Shown piece by piece: positions 12,666 through 25,290 of a stretch of DNA of 64,000 nucleotides. The position numbers and the translations under genes are program-made. Location of the stretch: assembly GCA_031308135.1 (NCBI GenBank), contig JAHLJT010009436.1, positions 135,848,950 to 135,912,949 on the forward strand, read 5' to 3'. The stretch's first letter is position 1; every line of letters begins with the position of its first letter. This DNA is from Acheta domesticus. Taxonomy: Eukaryota > Arthropoda > Insecta > Orthoptera > Gryllidae. A model generated the notes under the pieces. That model made no database searches. It worked only from the letters and a program-made list of their open reading frames with translations, and was not told the origin of the DNA.

Positions 12666-13319
12666 GGATGATCATACGGAGATGCTTTCTTATAATTGTT
12701 GTCTATTTGAATAATTTTTATTAATGAACTGTCATAGCTTCGGCATCAGTGAAAATAAATATTGAATTCATTCTAATCTCTTTATGTGATATTTTCATTA
12801 TTCATTTACTGGGAGCCAGGCTACTATGGGAAGTAGAGTATTAAACTAACAGTTTCTTTTATTTTAATATTAAAATAAAAGCAGTTTTGAAAAATCTTTT
12901 AAAGACGAAATGGAAAGAAATAATATCTTTAACGAAATAAATCAAATGTAATATATTTTTCTTGTTCACGTCTTTTAAAGTAAGAGTATGTTAGATGAAA
13001 TTAATGAGACTACACATCATGTGTATTGATGAATTTCTAATTCTGGGTTCCTGTTATCATAGTCGTTACAAACTATAATTTATGGTAAGTTCCTGATTGA
13101 GTTCTTTATTATTTAGAGCTCGAAAACATTTACAAGATATTGAATAGAAGTAATGAATATTTCACTTCATAAGACGTTCATTGATGTCATATATTATCTA
13201 GAAAAATTAACTATGAACTTAATTATGAAGTTTTTAAAACTTCCCCAGCTTGTCATACGCAATGTGAATTAATATATTCTCGCTCTTTTTCCTTTATCAT
13301 TACTTCCGAAAAGATATTT
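12666..13319. other. AT-rich non-coding stretch
   Basis: No feature is visible. Confidence 0.5.
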
Positions 13320-13810
13320 ACCACGCCTATCTTTTGCGATCGACTACAGTAGCAGACTACGACTTATTCCCGTTTTTTCCGATATAATTCCCTGCAATAC
13401 ATAAAGCGAAGCAGAGTTATCTCAAATAGCGCAGTGCATCACCCTTATAAACCGCAGCCGCCTCAGCTCTTCGTTATCTTCCTTTACGAGCGCCCGAAAT
13501 ATAAAGACACGAGGGCGCATACGAGTGCGGCAAAACTTGCACCATGAATAAAACAAATTCGCTGATCTAAAGTACGCACATGACATCAGATATTTTTATG
13601 CCGTTTTGGTCCTGGCAACATCTTGCAGAGCGAACGAGTGGGGTGGGGTGGAGTGGAATGGAGGGGCCGGGTTAAAGGAGCGGGAGCGTTGCATTAATAT
13701 GAGAGCACTCTTGCATGTACTAGAGTTACGAGTCTTGCGCAATGCTGAATGTGGCCGCAGCGATGGCGGTGGGAATATATCTTAAGATGCGGGATGAGCA
13801 GAGAGTTATG
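13320..13810. other. GC-mixed island with TATA-like motif
   Basis: The block contains TATAAA at 13446-13451 followed by a GC-rich stretch. An initiator-like CTCAGCTC lies about 20 bp downstream, closer than the usual spacing of about 30 bp. A G-rich run (GGGGTGGGGTGGAG) lies near 13640. No reading frame follows, so I would not call a promoter on this evidence. Confidence 0.2.
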
Positions 13811-14339
13811 GCAATGAAAATATTGGAGGAAAAGTATTACACTGAAAAGTTTTAGAGAATGATCAGAATTAAATGGATTTGTGTAATAGAGCTTTCTTCT
13901 TATAAAGAATATTTAGTTCTCGAATATTTCAAATATTTAGATATTGATTAATACGTTATGTCAAATTTAGGTCTGCACGTTAATAAAGAATATAGAATAT
14001 TTGTTGAGAACAATATAATATTTCTAGATCATAATTTTTGATAAGGAAAGAGGAGGTGAGGTGATAAGATAGAATATAAAATATTCTTATTCGAGAGGAA
14101 TGTTTGAGAGTAAAGATACATAATTAAAAATGAGGACAAAACATAAACAAATGTAAGTTAAATGTATCCGACACATATGCCAAGTTTCCAGTTGCTATCA
14201 ATTAAGTTAATATCCTTTTGAAATCATTCGAGCATTAAAGGATCAAATTACATTTTGGAATAACAATACTTTGAAAGTGTTTCAACACCGATCCTCAGAC
14301 TGATCCATTAGAGTTCGGCATTCAATTTCATTAGTGACG
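13811..14339. other. AT-rich non-coding stretch
   Basis: Nothing recognisable is seen. Confidence 0.5.
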
Positions 14340-14770
14340 GTCATCCGGGGTATGCAGATGCTCGCTAATCTAGAGCGCCGCTGACAGTGACGAGGTCCGC
14401 GCTGAGGCATCCCGCCGTGTGCAGCAGCTGCGTGGCGTGCGTGACCCCGAGTGCAGAAGAGGCAGCGGGGAAGTGCGCGCTACCGCAGCCAAACGTCACG
14501 GAATAGGCGGGCGACGAGCTGTGTGATCGCCCAAAGGCCCCTCCTTGCCCCACTCCGCCTCGCCTCCACCCGCCTACCTCGCCCCGCCACCCCTCGCTCG
14601 TCCCCGCCTCCCCTCGCTCGTCCCCGCCCCGACCCCACACCTCACCACGCCCTGCCTCGCCCCGTTTCACCACACCACGCCACTCCAGCCCCGCCTTGTG
14701 CCGCTGACCACAGCCAGACGACACTTCCGCTGCCGGCGCGTTCCGTCCGATTGATACCGGCATTCAATGA
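14340..14770. repeat. GC-rich island ending in a C-rich degenerate minisatellite
   Basis: The words CGCCTCCCCTCGCTCGTCCC and close variants repeat between about 14540 and 14690, with CCCCGCC and CCACACC words. Frames of 69-132 codons here are low-complexity Pro/Arg/His or Gly/Arg strings. The first half, 14340-14530, is CpG-rich and unique-looking. Confidence 0.55.
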
Positions 14771-15059
14771 TTTTCTCAACAAAATTAGTTCATAGTTTAG
14801 TGGCGACATAAATACGTACAAATACATTACAAATATTTTGTTACTGATAAACAAAAATAATGTATGTAAATTATGTTTAAAAATGTGCAATATTTTTTCT
14901 TCATGAATAGTCCCTAAAATATAGGAAGAAGTTATGTTTTTTTAAATACATTTATGTGCATACATTGAATTTAAATTTTAAATGTGTAAATTGAAAGGTT
15001 AAGTTTCAATTTTCAAAATCATGTAGATTACCTATAATTAATTGCTGAATATTATTATG

Positions 15060-15400
15060 GAGGCCCCGACGATATTTATTCGGCCTTGTGCCCGGTCATG
15101 AGCTTGTGGTGCAGCCGAAGCCGCTAACGAAGTGAATAACTTCGCCGCACCTGCCACTACTTACCTCCCAGCGCTGCTAGGGATCCGTCACCGACACGGT
15201 CATCGTCATCATCACTGTTACCAACCCCAACACCATCATTATTGTAGCCTTAATGATTTACCGACGTTTCCACCGTACTGTTATTTTTGACATCATCGTA
15301 ACTGACGCCATCACTGTCACCTATCATGTTGCTGCTCTCACCTAACGGTGTTCTCCTCACCGACTTCGTTACAGAATTCCTCGTGAATTTTTATACGCAC
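15060..15400. other. Mixed island followed by degenerate ACC/ATC repeats
   Basis: 15060-15190 is a balanced CpG-containing block that includes the small inverted repeat CGAAGT-GAAT-AACTTCG. From 15190 to about 15380, imperfect CATCATCAC and ACCGAC words recur as a decayed trinucleotide-based repeat. No gene is visible. Confidence 0.3.
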
Positions 15401-16240
15401 GCCATCAATTTTACAAATATTTCGAACGATTAACATATTATTTTATTTTAAAACCCCTCCTATGGCGTATGTGATGGATAATTAAAAATCATCAATCCAC
15501 CGGAGCACAATCTATTCCATAAAAAAAGATGGCGCTCCCTAACTTTATTTAACATCTCTTTCCCTCCTTTCATTCTCTGCTATTGTGATCTCTCGATATT
15601 TAATAGGGAATAGATTACCTTGATATACAGAGCTCAGTTTCCAATATTTTCATCTAAACAACTCAATCTTCTCCCTTTTTTGTTATAGGACATCTTCTTT
15701 ACCTACCCTTTCCCAAACTCCGTCTTCTTCATCTACTCCGTATCCTCTCTTCTCTTTTTTCCCTCAACATTTCCATCAGTTCCATCACTTTTGATATCTG
15801 TCTTCAAATACCTTTCACCTACATCGTCTGTAGAACATGTATCAGTATACGTCCCATCTATCCCATCTCTTACTTGCCTTCTCCTTTATGCCATCTGTCA
15901 TTTTTCGTACCTGCTTCACCTCCATGTCTCACATTCACTGCCTAAACTTAGCATGCTTCCCGCCTCTATAACCCAGTGCTCGAGTCCCCAGGCCAGATTT
16001 ACTCTCACAGTGCGTGGACTGTACTTCCTATCGATTCGGCGCGTGGTGCCCGCTAATTTCGTGATCGCTCTCTCTGACACGCATAAGGCAGGTGGATGCA
16101 TCGACGCTTCCACCCACGTGATAATTCGCTGGTCCCTGGAGCCAGACTTACACCGTTTGGACCGTTTTGGTATTCAGCGGATGATTGAATTGAAACTTTG
16201 TTCTTTTTCTTTGCGCAATGCCAGTAGGTAAGCTTAACTG
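15401..16240. other. Pyrimidine-rich stretch and small GC-mixed block
   Basis: 15540-15950 is rich in TTCC/CTTC words. 15960-16240 is more balanced and CpG-containing. A 146-codon frame at 15791-16231 spans both, but it begins in low-complexity sequence and shows no domain I recognise. I do not call it a gene. Confidence 0.3.
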
Positions 16241-17289
16241 CAGGCAACTTACGTTAAAACTACAAGTAACTACACTTTTAAAATTAAGGTGTTCAGGGAA
16301 TGAGAAATTGAGTAGCAATAATTAGTTAATCTACTTTCCCATTTTGGATGGGATATACCAAAACATTTGCTTTGGTTTGGATCTATATAATCAGTAAACA
16401 AATTACGTGAATGCGGCTTCCGCTGTTATAAGCTCGGTGTACCAATGAACGCAATTGTCGTCATGGCAACCCCAAGTTGGCTCAGACACATTTACGTCCA
16501 TCAATAACGATTGATGTAGCTCATGTTAACGTCAATATTACGTTGGAAACTGATGTGCAGAACGCGACGAATGTAGTTTGTGGTTACCGGGAAATATGGA
16601 ACAGAGAGAACGTCGGAGAATTAATCGACATCGGACGTTCTCTCATCAAAGTCCAGAAAGAAAATTACTGCTTTTATTTTGCATGTTTCTAGCAATATTG
16701 TTACTGGGAAACCGTTCAGAAATTCCCAGTCTTATGGAAATAAATTTTCGTTTTGGTAAGATTACTCCATACAGACGTTTGCATATATTATTCTTAGATT
16801 AATAATTTAAATATAAATCATTTTTAGGCCCAACCTGCATATTAGAAAATTTTTTATCTCCATTTATTTTATAATGCCCAATCGAGAATTATCAGAGTAC
16901 AAAATACAATAAGGGAGATTAATGACCGAAGTAATTAGTGCATTGTTTCGTAAACACATATCAAGAAAGGAGTTGTATTGAAATTTACTTGCGTACTTTG
17001 AAAGGTGGCTTGTAGAGCGAAAAGTTTTTCATCTTGAGAGGTACATTAGAACAGTAACGGACATCATTGTTGCTTATTCCGAATGGACATGATTTCGTTA
17101 CTCATACATTGAAAGAAATGTTTCGTGAATTCCTAAAACCTTTTTCGTTTTGAAGTTCCATTTAAGCGAAAAATCTACAACGGTTTCATCAGATGTCCGA
17201 CAAATGTTCATCTCACAAAATATTGTTTTGGTACAAAAATGAATTCGCGACGACAGCGCTTTATTAAAATCAACAAACAAAAACAGCCA
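16241..17289. other. AT-rich non-coding stretch
   Basis: No supported feature. Confidence 0.5.
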
Positions 17290-17725
17290 CAACGCAGCCT
17301 CAGTTCACCGCCAGGGCCGTTGACGCTCTACCGCAGTGTCGTGATCCCATCTTGCTAGCCACACCGTTGACAGATGGCGCGCAACTCCCAACAGCGCAAA
17401 CGACGCCTGGAGGCGCGGGCGTGACGTATGGCTCGTCCACTCCCACCCGCATGTGGGCGTCCTCCCCTCCCCTCTCCCCGGACCACCTTCTCCTCGGCAG
17501 CGCAGTTGGGCCCTCATTTGTCGCGCGTCGCGTCGCGTCGCTTCGCAGCGCGTCGCCTCGTGTCGTGTCGCGCCAGGCGTCGGGTGCTGCGCTCGGGCGG
17601 CGGGCGGCGGATGTTGGGCGTGCGGAGGACGAGGGCGCGAGCGCCGGCCGCCACGTGGAGGGCGTGGCCCGGTCTCTCGGTGTTTTACGTCTACCAGAGC
17701 GATGTTGATGAATAATGGATTAGGG
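17290..17725. repeat. GC-rich island with GCGTC simple repeats
   Basis: Around 17520-17590 the words GTCGCGTCGCGTCGC recur, a decayed 5-bp repeat. The rest is CpG-rich. Three overlapping plus-strand frames of 95-118 codons are open only because the sequence is GC-rich, and their translations are Arg/Ala/Ser-biased. Confidence 0.5.
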
Positions 17726-18519
17726 CGTTCTGACGGGTCTTGTGGATTCAGAATCCACCTCGTTTCTTTCTAGGTCACGTTGATCATCATCGAGGGCTGC
17801 GATGCGTTTTGTTTCTTCTGCTGTGCCGGTGAGGGGTGTTACATCAGTTTTCAGAAGCAAGAAATGAAATGAAAACTCATAATATAAGTATTTAATTTAA
17901 GAATATTTATATTAAAGCTATTTAATTCTTACAACAGTTATTTCTTATAAAACACGAATTAAATTTTAGTGCAAATGTGATATCTTCCGGGTGGAACTTA
18001 ATATAGTTGAAACCACTATGTTCACAGAATTAGAACTCAATAAAATATGAGAAAATATATATTTTTGTTCTTCTTCGGTGATGTTTCAAAGTCTGTTCTC
18101 CGAAATAATATTTTACATGGCACCTAGTTTTTCTTTTAAAATGTTTTGCTGAAACTGAAAATTGGATGAATTTTATCTTTTAAAAATATTTTCCATTACG
18201 AAATGTATCTGTGGTTTAGTGTACGAAGGACCAATGTCAGTTTTAGTGATTCTCAATTTGTATGGCTTGTATGCTTTAAAACCCCTTCGTTCAGTGCAAG
18301 AAAGGTTGAACTCAAAAATAGATCCTCTTTCCTCATTTCACATTGATTTTACATTGACCTACGATTGTCACTTCAATGGTGTAACAAAACCACCACTTTC
18401 TGTTAAACTTTGAATATTGACATTGGCCCTTCTTGCACCAAGCCTTAGATGATGCGATTGGGGGTATTTCCTTGGAAACAACATTCTAGTGGTTTCATAC
18501 GCGTTTAACTAAAGTTATG
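17726..18519. other. AT-rich non-coding stretch
   Basis: Nothing recognisable is seen. The 83-codon frame at 18162-18413 has no domain and no coding-like context. Confidence 0.45.
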
Positions 18520-18830
18520 CTGCCTTGAAGTTACGCTATGAGCACCGACACATTTCGGCGGGCTGCGGCCGCTCAGACGAAGGTCGCGCGGCGCTGGGCC
18601 TGACGTGTGGCACCTAATTGCGCCTGACAAGCCAGGGGCGGTCAGCAGTGCGGGCGAGCAGAGCGAGCGAGACAGGAGAGATGCTCTGGAGGGTGGAAAG
18701 CCTGTGGCACACGCGTGCGGGGCGGGCCGGACGTTTGACAGGCGAACAACGAGGTGCAGGAGGTCAGTGAATCGGTTCAGGGTTCGAACGGAGCTAGAGG
18801 TTGGGAGACGATGAGATGTTTGAAGCTGGT
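18520..18830. other. GC-rich island
   Basis: This CpG-rich block contains CACCTAATTGCGCC and GAGCGAGCGAG. Both strands are open for 69-110 codons but without a recognisable protein. Its nature is uncertain. Confidence 0.35.
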
Positions 18831-19289
18831 GGTGCACGAGCTACAGACTTTGGATTCAAACTATTCGTTATTAATTGTTGGAATATTTCATTTGTATGAA
18901 TAACGTTGAAAGAATACGACAGTAAACCGACAGAAATATGGATACATTTGACAAGAATGAAAGACTAGCGACAAAGCAGTGCGGAGACAAGAAAATGATT
19001 GTAAGTGGTCTTAGGTAGTTAGCTACGAAGTTGTAGGAAATAGGCCCCGAATATAGAACAGTGGCTAGTGACAGTATACTAACTCGAATCTCGAACGTGC
19101 AGTGATACGTTGTTTTAAATATCATGTCAAGAAATAAAAGACATGTAATCAATGGAAGTTGTCACAAAAACGCAACCGTAATGTTCACGACTCAGGAACA
19201 TATGGAAGGGATTGCGCTGCGAGCAATACTCGTAACTGAACCATCAGCATCAGATACAGCAAATAGACGTGTAGACGTTGAGCGGTTAG

Positions 19290-20150
19290 ACTTATAGACA
19301 AGATGTAGTTGCCCTTGAGAGTAGAAGAAAGCGCCGGCAGCGGCTGCAGCATCAGGGACAGGGTGGGGCGGGGCGGAGGCAGGGGCAGGGAAGGCTGCAG
19401 CGGGCGACACGTGCGCGCGAGAGGCAAGGCCCGGATCAATGGCGCCTCGCCCCTCCGCCGCCCCTGCGCCGCCCCGCCCTCCGAGTCCCCGCCTCTCCCG
19501 GCCGCTGCCCGCTGCACCTCGTCGCCTCCAGCTGCTCCCAACCACCTGCCACGCGTACCCCCCCCCCGTTCCTCCCGACGCCCAACCGATTTATATCTTA
19601 TCCATCTTTTTTCAGTTTTCCACCGGTACCTATTTCTCTACCGCTCCTCGCTCCTCTCCGTTATACTTTCTGCTGCCTCCCCCGTTTCTCAGCGCTTTCC
19701 GCCTCCTCTCCCCGCTTCCAGTCACTACCGTCCCTGTCCCTCGTCGCCACTGATAGGCTGTCTCGCGCGTCCACGCGTCCGCTCGCACTACTGAGCGCCC
19801 ATCCCACTGGCCCCGTCGCCTCGCTCTCCTGCCGCCTGCCCGCCCACTCGCAGAGCGAGTAATCGATCGGCGCCGAGCGCCGTCTCTCGCACCTGTCCCT
19901 GCCCCCGCCCCCGCCGCGCCCCATCCCACGACGCCGCAGACTCCGCTTGCCCCCGCCCCCGGCGGCGGCGGCGGCAGCGGCGGAGCATGCAAAATTAACA
20001 CCGAGAGCGGTCGCCTCCGCTCCCGGCCCCGCGCCGCATCCCTCCGCCCGCGGCCGGCGCGCCGCACCGCGCATCACTTGCTGCCGCCGCCGCCACCACC
20101 GCCGCCGCACACTGCGCCCAAACGGGCAAAAAGGGACGCGTGGCGGAAGG
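19290..20150. other. Large GC-rich island
   Basis: This is one of the longest CpG-rich blocks in the window, with a C run at 19558-19567 and GCGGCGGCGG/GCCGCCGCC words near 19960-19990 and 20080-20110. Overlapping frames of 66-161 codons occur on both strands, with Arg/Gly/Ala/Pro bias. A CpG-island promoter or 5' UTR of a host gene is possible. I see no splice-bounded coding exon to support it. Confidence 0.35.
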
Positions 20151-21620
20151 AAGGCGTTTTCAGTGTTCAGACTTGTTTAGCTTGTTGGTGTAACACAAAC
20201 GTACTGTACATGAGTTCTTGTGCGAACAAACACGCTTCTCTGTTTGTGTTAAACATGCATGTCCGTATGTATTAAAGAATTGTATAAGTATACACGAATA
20301 TTTATAATTAAAATTAGACTTTAAATAACTATTTATTTATCTGCAAAATAAAGTACAAGAATTGCTGCACATTAATGAGTTGATTCTGTGTTCGGATGTA
20401 TTTTTATCTTCAGTATATTCTCGTATTTAATATATAAGCACGTAGCATTTTTATATATTACATGAGTGTATTGCGGATGTGAGTATGCATGTACACTAGT
20501 GTACATGGAATATTGATCAATTCAAATTTAATTTTACAATACATATTTTAAAGTTTTCAGACAAAACCTCCTCCCCGAAGTATTAAAATTTGTTAAGAGT
20601 TAGTGAACAAAAAATTATTAACTTAATAGATTTAAAGTTTTATTCGGAATAACCTTAAGTAGTTTTTCACTTTTAAAGGACATTTTAAATTAATAGCAAC
20701 AAGCTTTCCTGAAACTAAATGTGATTTAATCGGATTAAAATTTTTGGTAGAATTAGATAAAATTCTTGACATTTGCAAACTTTGGGAAACGATAATGTAC
20801 TTACGGAGAGTATAGAAACTCAAAAAGACACCCATCTGCACATACACCCCACGTGCGCACCAAGAACTGGGCGTTTAAAATGCAACTATATAAATAGCAA
20901 CTCTGTAAGTCGCATTGCACTGCAACTTGTGTACTAATGTGTATTGTTTAGTTACTTGTAATAAATATGAAGAGAGTTTGAAATAAACTAATATGGATTT
21001 TACAAAAGAGGAAAAAACCTTAAAATTATGAAATTAATTATTATGAAAAGTTCATGTTGTGTTTAAATCGAAAATATTGTTGCAAGGGTAATAAAATATG
21101 TTCTGACAAAAAGTGCGTCGAAAACAAATACACACATGTAAAACATTTAACGTTTGAACATTGAATGAAAACATACACAAATTCTGTGTGTGCAAATGTA
21201 ATCCGTAAATGACCGATCTTTAGTAGTATCTGTGTAGGCGTGCACTGAAACGACAAGGAGAGAATAACTACATTTTTGGACCCATTTTCTATTGAACTTT
21301 TTTTATTTATTTACATAATACATTTTACTATTAATAAGTAAAATAGACTATAAAGATATATTGTTAATTTAATGATTACTATTAATAAATACAAAAGGTT
21401 TTATGTTGAACTGTTTACAGATTTGCCAGATATGGATATCCTCTTCCCTAAATGGCGTAAAACAAATTCACAAATTTACTGTTTTTAACAATTATTTTGA
21501 TTAAAAATTTTATGTATGTTATAATTTGTAAAATGTTGAAATACTTGTGCATGAAACAATAGTTGTCACTAATGACCTGGGCTAATTCTAAGAAAACCTA
21601 TAATGAAAAATATAAGAAAA
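20151..21620. other. AT-rich non-coding stretch
   Basis: I see no features beyond short AT-rich frames of about 70 codons at 20632-20847 and 21041-21256, which look like chance openings. Confidence 0.5.
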
Positions 21621-21624
21621 CCTA

Positions 21625-22190
21625 ATTGTCAGACCTGTAATTCCTCTGACCGTCTAGTCTGGAGGTTCTAGGGTTCGAGTTCCGACGATGACTGGATTTT
21701 CGACACTACTAGACAGCTAGAACGAATTAGGGCCTGCCCGGAGGACAATTCTAGCGGCCGGCTACTGTGATAGGTAATATTCCGTAGTTTCGCAGCTCAA
21801 TACTATGCAAATGCCGGAGCAGTACCCTAACAAATAGGCCAGGTACTGCCCCAGATCTTTCCTTCCTCTCATTGTCCGATCCTCTCCCCTTACTTACACA
21901 CACACTAACACTTACAAGCACTACATTACCACACATGTCAGGAGAGCAATCGGGGTTTTACAGAGAGGGGGAATGTGGCTGTCACTGCCTGGGGCTGCGA
22001 TCATCTGACCGGAGCTGCACTCCGCTGGGGGAAATACCTGATTGGAAAACCCCGTAATCCGACACGTAGCCCCGCCCTGAATCTCGCCATTTAGTTGGGG
22101 AACATCATCGCCACAGCCCGCGATAAAACGTGCACTACACTTACGGGACGTATGATCATAGCAGTTGACGCGTCCGGTAACATGAAGTAT
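21625..22190 (+). repeat. Putative tRNA-headed interspersed repeat
   Basis: The segment starts in a tRNA-like region with a good B box, GGGTTCGAGTTCC at 21672-21684. It continues with a balanced-composition body unlike the AT-rich flanks and ends near ATCATCGCCACAGCCCG at about 22106-22122. The A box is degenerate. I read it as a SINE or composite repeat of several hundred bp, with uncertain boundaries. Confidence 0.4.
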
Positions 22191-22249
22191 TATCAATCTT
22201 TTATCTGAGTATTTTTATTACTATCTGAGTTAACATGCTGTCTTGGATT

Positions 22250-22440
22250 CTGTGTTCTGTCCCACTGTGCGCCGCCGCTCCAGCAGCTGCTGCTCGCCAC
22301 GGGTGAACGCCACCCGCGCTGCTTCACCGCCTGAAGCCGCGCGATCTACGAGTTGAGGATATTTTTAGTTCGCGACTCCGAAAAAATTGGGAATTGCTAG
22401 GGGGCGCACTTACGACCAATTAGGAGATAACTCTAGAAAA
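22250..22440. other. GC-rich block next to the SINE cluster
   Basis: CAGCAGCTGCTGCTC and nearby CpG-rich words give way to AGGGGGCGCACTTACG. It may be part of a neighbouring repeat or a small unique block. No gene is visible. Confidence 0.25.
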
Positions 22441-22504
22441 TCTGAATTCACGCCGCTTTCTTAATCTATTTTATTTACTGACATCTGTGTAGGAAACACC
22501 GAAC

Positions 22505-22700
22505 AAAGTGGCTCAGGGCGTAGCGCGCTGACTTCGTATTCGGCAGGTCCGGGTTCAATCTTCAGGCCGGCCATCCTAACCGGGATTTTTGTGGTTTCCC
22601 TCGATCATCCAGGCGAATGCTGGGATGGTTCTATTGAAAGGCCACGACCGTGAAACAGGCGTCGCTAGCCGAATTAATTAACTACGTGAAGTAAAAAAAA
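22505..22700 (+). repeat. tRNA-derived SINE
   Basis: A pol III A box (TGGCTCAGGGCGTAGCGCG) at about 22510 is followed about 40 nt later by a B box (GGGTTCAATC) at 22551-22560. After the tRNA-like head comes a body with GTGGTTTCCCTCGATCATCC, GCTGGGATGG and AAGGCCACGACCG, then an A-rich tail near 22692-22703. From memory, such a body is shared by several insect tRNA-derived SINEs, but I cannot name the family. This is a transposed copy, not a functional tRNA gene: the acceptor arms do not pair. Confidence 0.75.
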
Positions 22701-24189
22701 TAATTTTGATAAAATTGTATTATCTTTTGTTATTACATGTTAAGGGACTTCCTTTCATGTTCCTTCTGTCGATATCTGATGTGCACGAAAGGGGTATTTT
22801 TTAATATACTTCCGTACCTTTCTGATATTAAATATTCTAAAAAGACTGTTGTGCTTCTACTACTTTTTATTCTATTCCAAGCATTTTAAATTTAGTCCTT
22901 TGCATTCATAGATTCGTTTTGGATGAAAGCGTTAACAAATCTCTTGCGAACGTCTTAAAACGTCAAGTCAACCCCGATACTCTTTGCCAGCCGAAGTCTC
23001 CTTGCAGAATTTATAGTGAGTAGCTGATATGTAAAATAATATGTGGTTTTCGCATCGAATGAGTCTCAAATATTAGTGAAACTTTTGTGTGGCTCTGAGG
23101 AGAGCTGATTGGCAATGTCACAAGCACACTTCCGTTGTACAGTTGGTTCTTCCATGAGATTTTTGATGTCCCAAAACATGAACATTTTTAAGTAGCCCTA
23201 AACAAATTATCTGAAATATCTAAATTCAGGATCTAAAAGATGCATTACCATATTTGATAGAAATATTTTGTTAACCAGAATAATGTATTTCTTGCTACGA
23301 CATTCCATTTTTAATATTCAGTATTAATTCAAGGGTCATTTACAAGAAAGAGTAAGGGTTCGGTTTGGAAGAATTAAATATTTCTCACACATACTATAAG
23401 AAACAGAAGTAAATAATATTTTTAATGTGTCTCGTTTATTAATATTTCTAAAATTTTGAATTATTTAATTTACATTAATAATGGGTGCAACCGTTTCTCA
23501 ATAGTTTTCAATGATGTTTTATGTACTAGTGTCAGTATCAGTCTACATTCGGGAATGAATGAGTCTACGTTAGAATTAATATTCAAGGAGTTTACAAAGA
23601 CTTGATTTACAACGAAAATTAATAGAGCGCAGTGACATGTAAACTCTTGTAAAAGAGGAAGTTAATAACTAAACTGGGAATGAAATATGGCTTTCGTGAA
23701 CACCACCAAAAACGAATTCGACGTTAACAAAAGCATAGCTATTTAACACGCTCGCTTTTTGTTGATAGATGGAGCAATAAAAAGTGAATTATGATAGTGA
23801 AAAAATGGTCACCGTGTCCTACAAAGCACTGTGCAGCCACCGGTTTCATTTTTGAAAGCGTTCATCGAGGCGTCATAGAGTTTTAACACATTTGCACACA
23901 CACTCTAGAGTGAGCGCGCAACTTCAGATATCTTTCGACTTGAACGAGAAGCGCGCTCTCAGAACATATTTATTCGCTCTATTCACACGATTGTTTTCTG
24001 AGGAGTCAACTCTACGACTCGTCTCATACTAGGTTAACGACCGAATCTCACGGACGGGTGAAGTACAGAAATCCAACATCGCGAGTAAGTAGTACGTCCA
24101 TGTGAACGTCAGCGTTACGAAAAGAATCAATTTCGCTTCATGTCTAGCGTGCAATATATTTCCAACCTTTACATTTATTACCTCGCGTG
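22701..24189. other. AT-rich non-coding stretch
   Basis: No gene or clear repeat. Composition becomes more balanced from about 23890 toward the next island. Confidence 0.45.
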
Positions 24190-24600
24190 GAGCGACATAC
24201 ATTCCCTGGAGAGAGCTCGTTCTAGGACGGGTTTCCCCGCACTCTGAAGAGCAGTGCGAGCGCTCTCTCCATCAGCGGCGAGCGGGCGAAAAAGAAAAAC
24301 AAATTCGCGCGCCATCCTTCTTTGGTGCAGGGCTGGCTCGAATCGAAGGGCGGCCAGGGCGAGGCCATTGATAGCGCTGGAGATTGGGGCGTTCCGTATG
24401 AATGGACAGCGGGGCCGGCCACCACGCGGGGGATCGGGGGGAGGGGCGGGGCGCTTGGAACCGGGGCTGGAGGAAAATAGATCGCTGCGAGGTTATCCGG
24501 AGGGCGCTCTTCCAGTAGAGACACCTTCCCTCCCCGCCCTTCGCAGCCCGCCATCCTTCACATGCCCCGGTTTGTGTCCTTCCTCCGCTGCGTCGCAGCC
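24190..24600. other. GC-rich island
   Basis: This CpG-rich block precedes a C-rich minisatellite. Overlapping frames of 89-198 codons on both strands extend into the repeat. None shows a domain. Confidence 0.35.
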
Positions 24601-24890
24601 CGAAAGACCGCCCCCGCCCCCGCTCCGCCCCCGCTCCGACCGCGCTTCGCCTCTGCTCCCCCACACTCCACCTCCGCTCCAGCCCGCTCCACCCCCGCCT
24701 CCACCTGCCCCTTGGCTGTAAGCTACTGTCACGCCCATGAGTTTGTGTCTGAGCCTGTCTCTCCACCCCCGCTCTGCCTCCGCTCCGCTCCCATTCCGCC
24801 CCCGCTCCGCCCCCGCTCTGTCCCCGCTCCGCCCCCGCTACACCTCCGCTCCGCCCCCGCCCGCCCACCTGGCTCTAAGCTACTGTCACG
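24600..24890. repeat. C-rich degenerate minisatellite (CCCCCGCTCCG-type)
   Basis: The words CGCCCCCGCTCCGCCCCCGC and CACCTCCGCTCC recur with irregular spacing. In addition a longer phrase, AAGCTACTGTCACGCCC, occurs twice (24720-24736 and 24878-24894), showing a tandem duplication of about 158 bp. On the other strand the words read GGAGCGGGGGCGGAG, similar to the purine array at 6300-6860. Confidence 0.75.
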
Positions 24891-24894
24891 CCCT

Positions 24895-25290
24895 TGAGCC
24901 TGTGCCTCCTGCTGGCGGTTGCCAACTCACGGTAATGCCACCGAATCTGCTCCTCTCATCCCACGTCCGCTACCTGCCTCCGTATTATCATCCTGTCCCG
25001 TGTCTCCAATTGTCATTGCCTTCCCTTCTTCACTCTCGCTCGAGCAACCCCCTTTGTTCTCACCCTTCCCAGCTCACCAGCATTTCACCGCCTCTTTCCT
25101 TGATAATCCTTCTCCGCTTCAAATCTTCATCACCGTTTCCTTCTCATTTACATCGCCGTTGCCTCGTCGCCCTCCCACGCGCCTCCAGCGCGTCGGATCC
25201 ACCCACATCCGCCTCCGCTTCCATCTGCGCCGCCGCCGTCTGCATCCGTCGCGCCGCAATATCGGCTCCTGTTGTGCGTTCGCTCGCCTG
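24895..25290. other. C-rich island tail
   Basis: This pyrimidine-rich, CpG-containing sequence has overlapping open frames of 141-191 codons giving Ser/Pro/Leu/Arg-rich translations. No recognisable protein. Confidence 0.35.

Noticed and set aside
13446..13470. TATA-box promoter
   Set aside because: The initiator-like motif is too close to the TATAAA, and no coding exon or 5' splice donor follows that I can support.
19309..20110. Frames of 104-161 codons on both strands
   Set aside because: GC-rich sequence lacks stops by chance, and the translations show no recognisable protein.
22505..22580. Possible functional tRNA gene
   Set aside because: A and B boxes are present but the acceptor arms do not pair and a SINE body follows.
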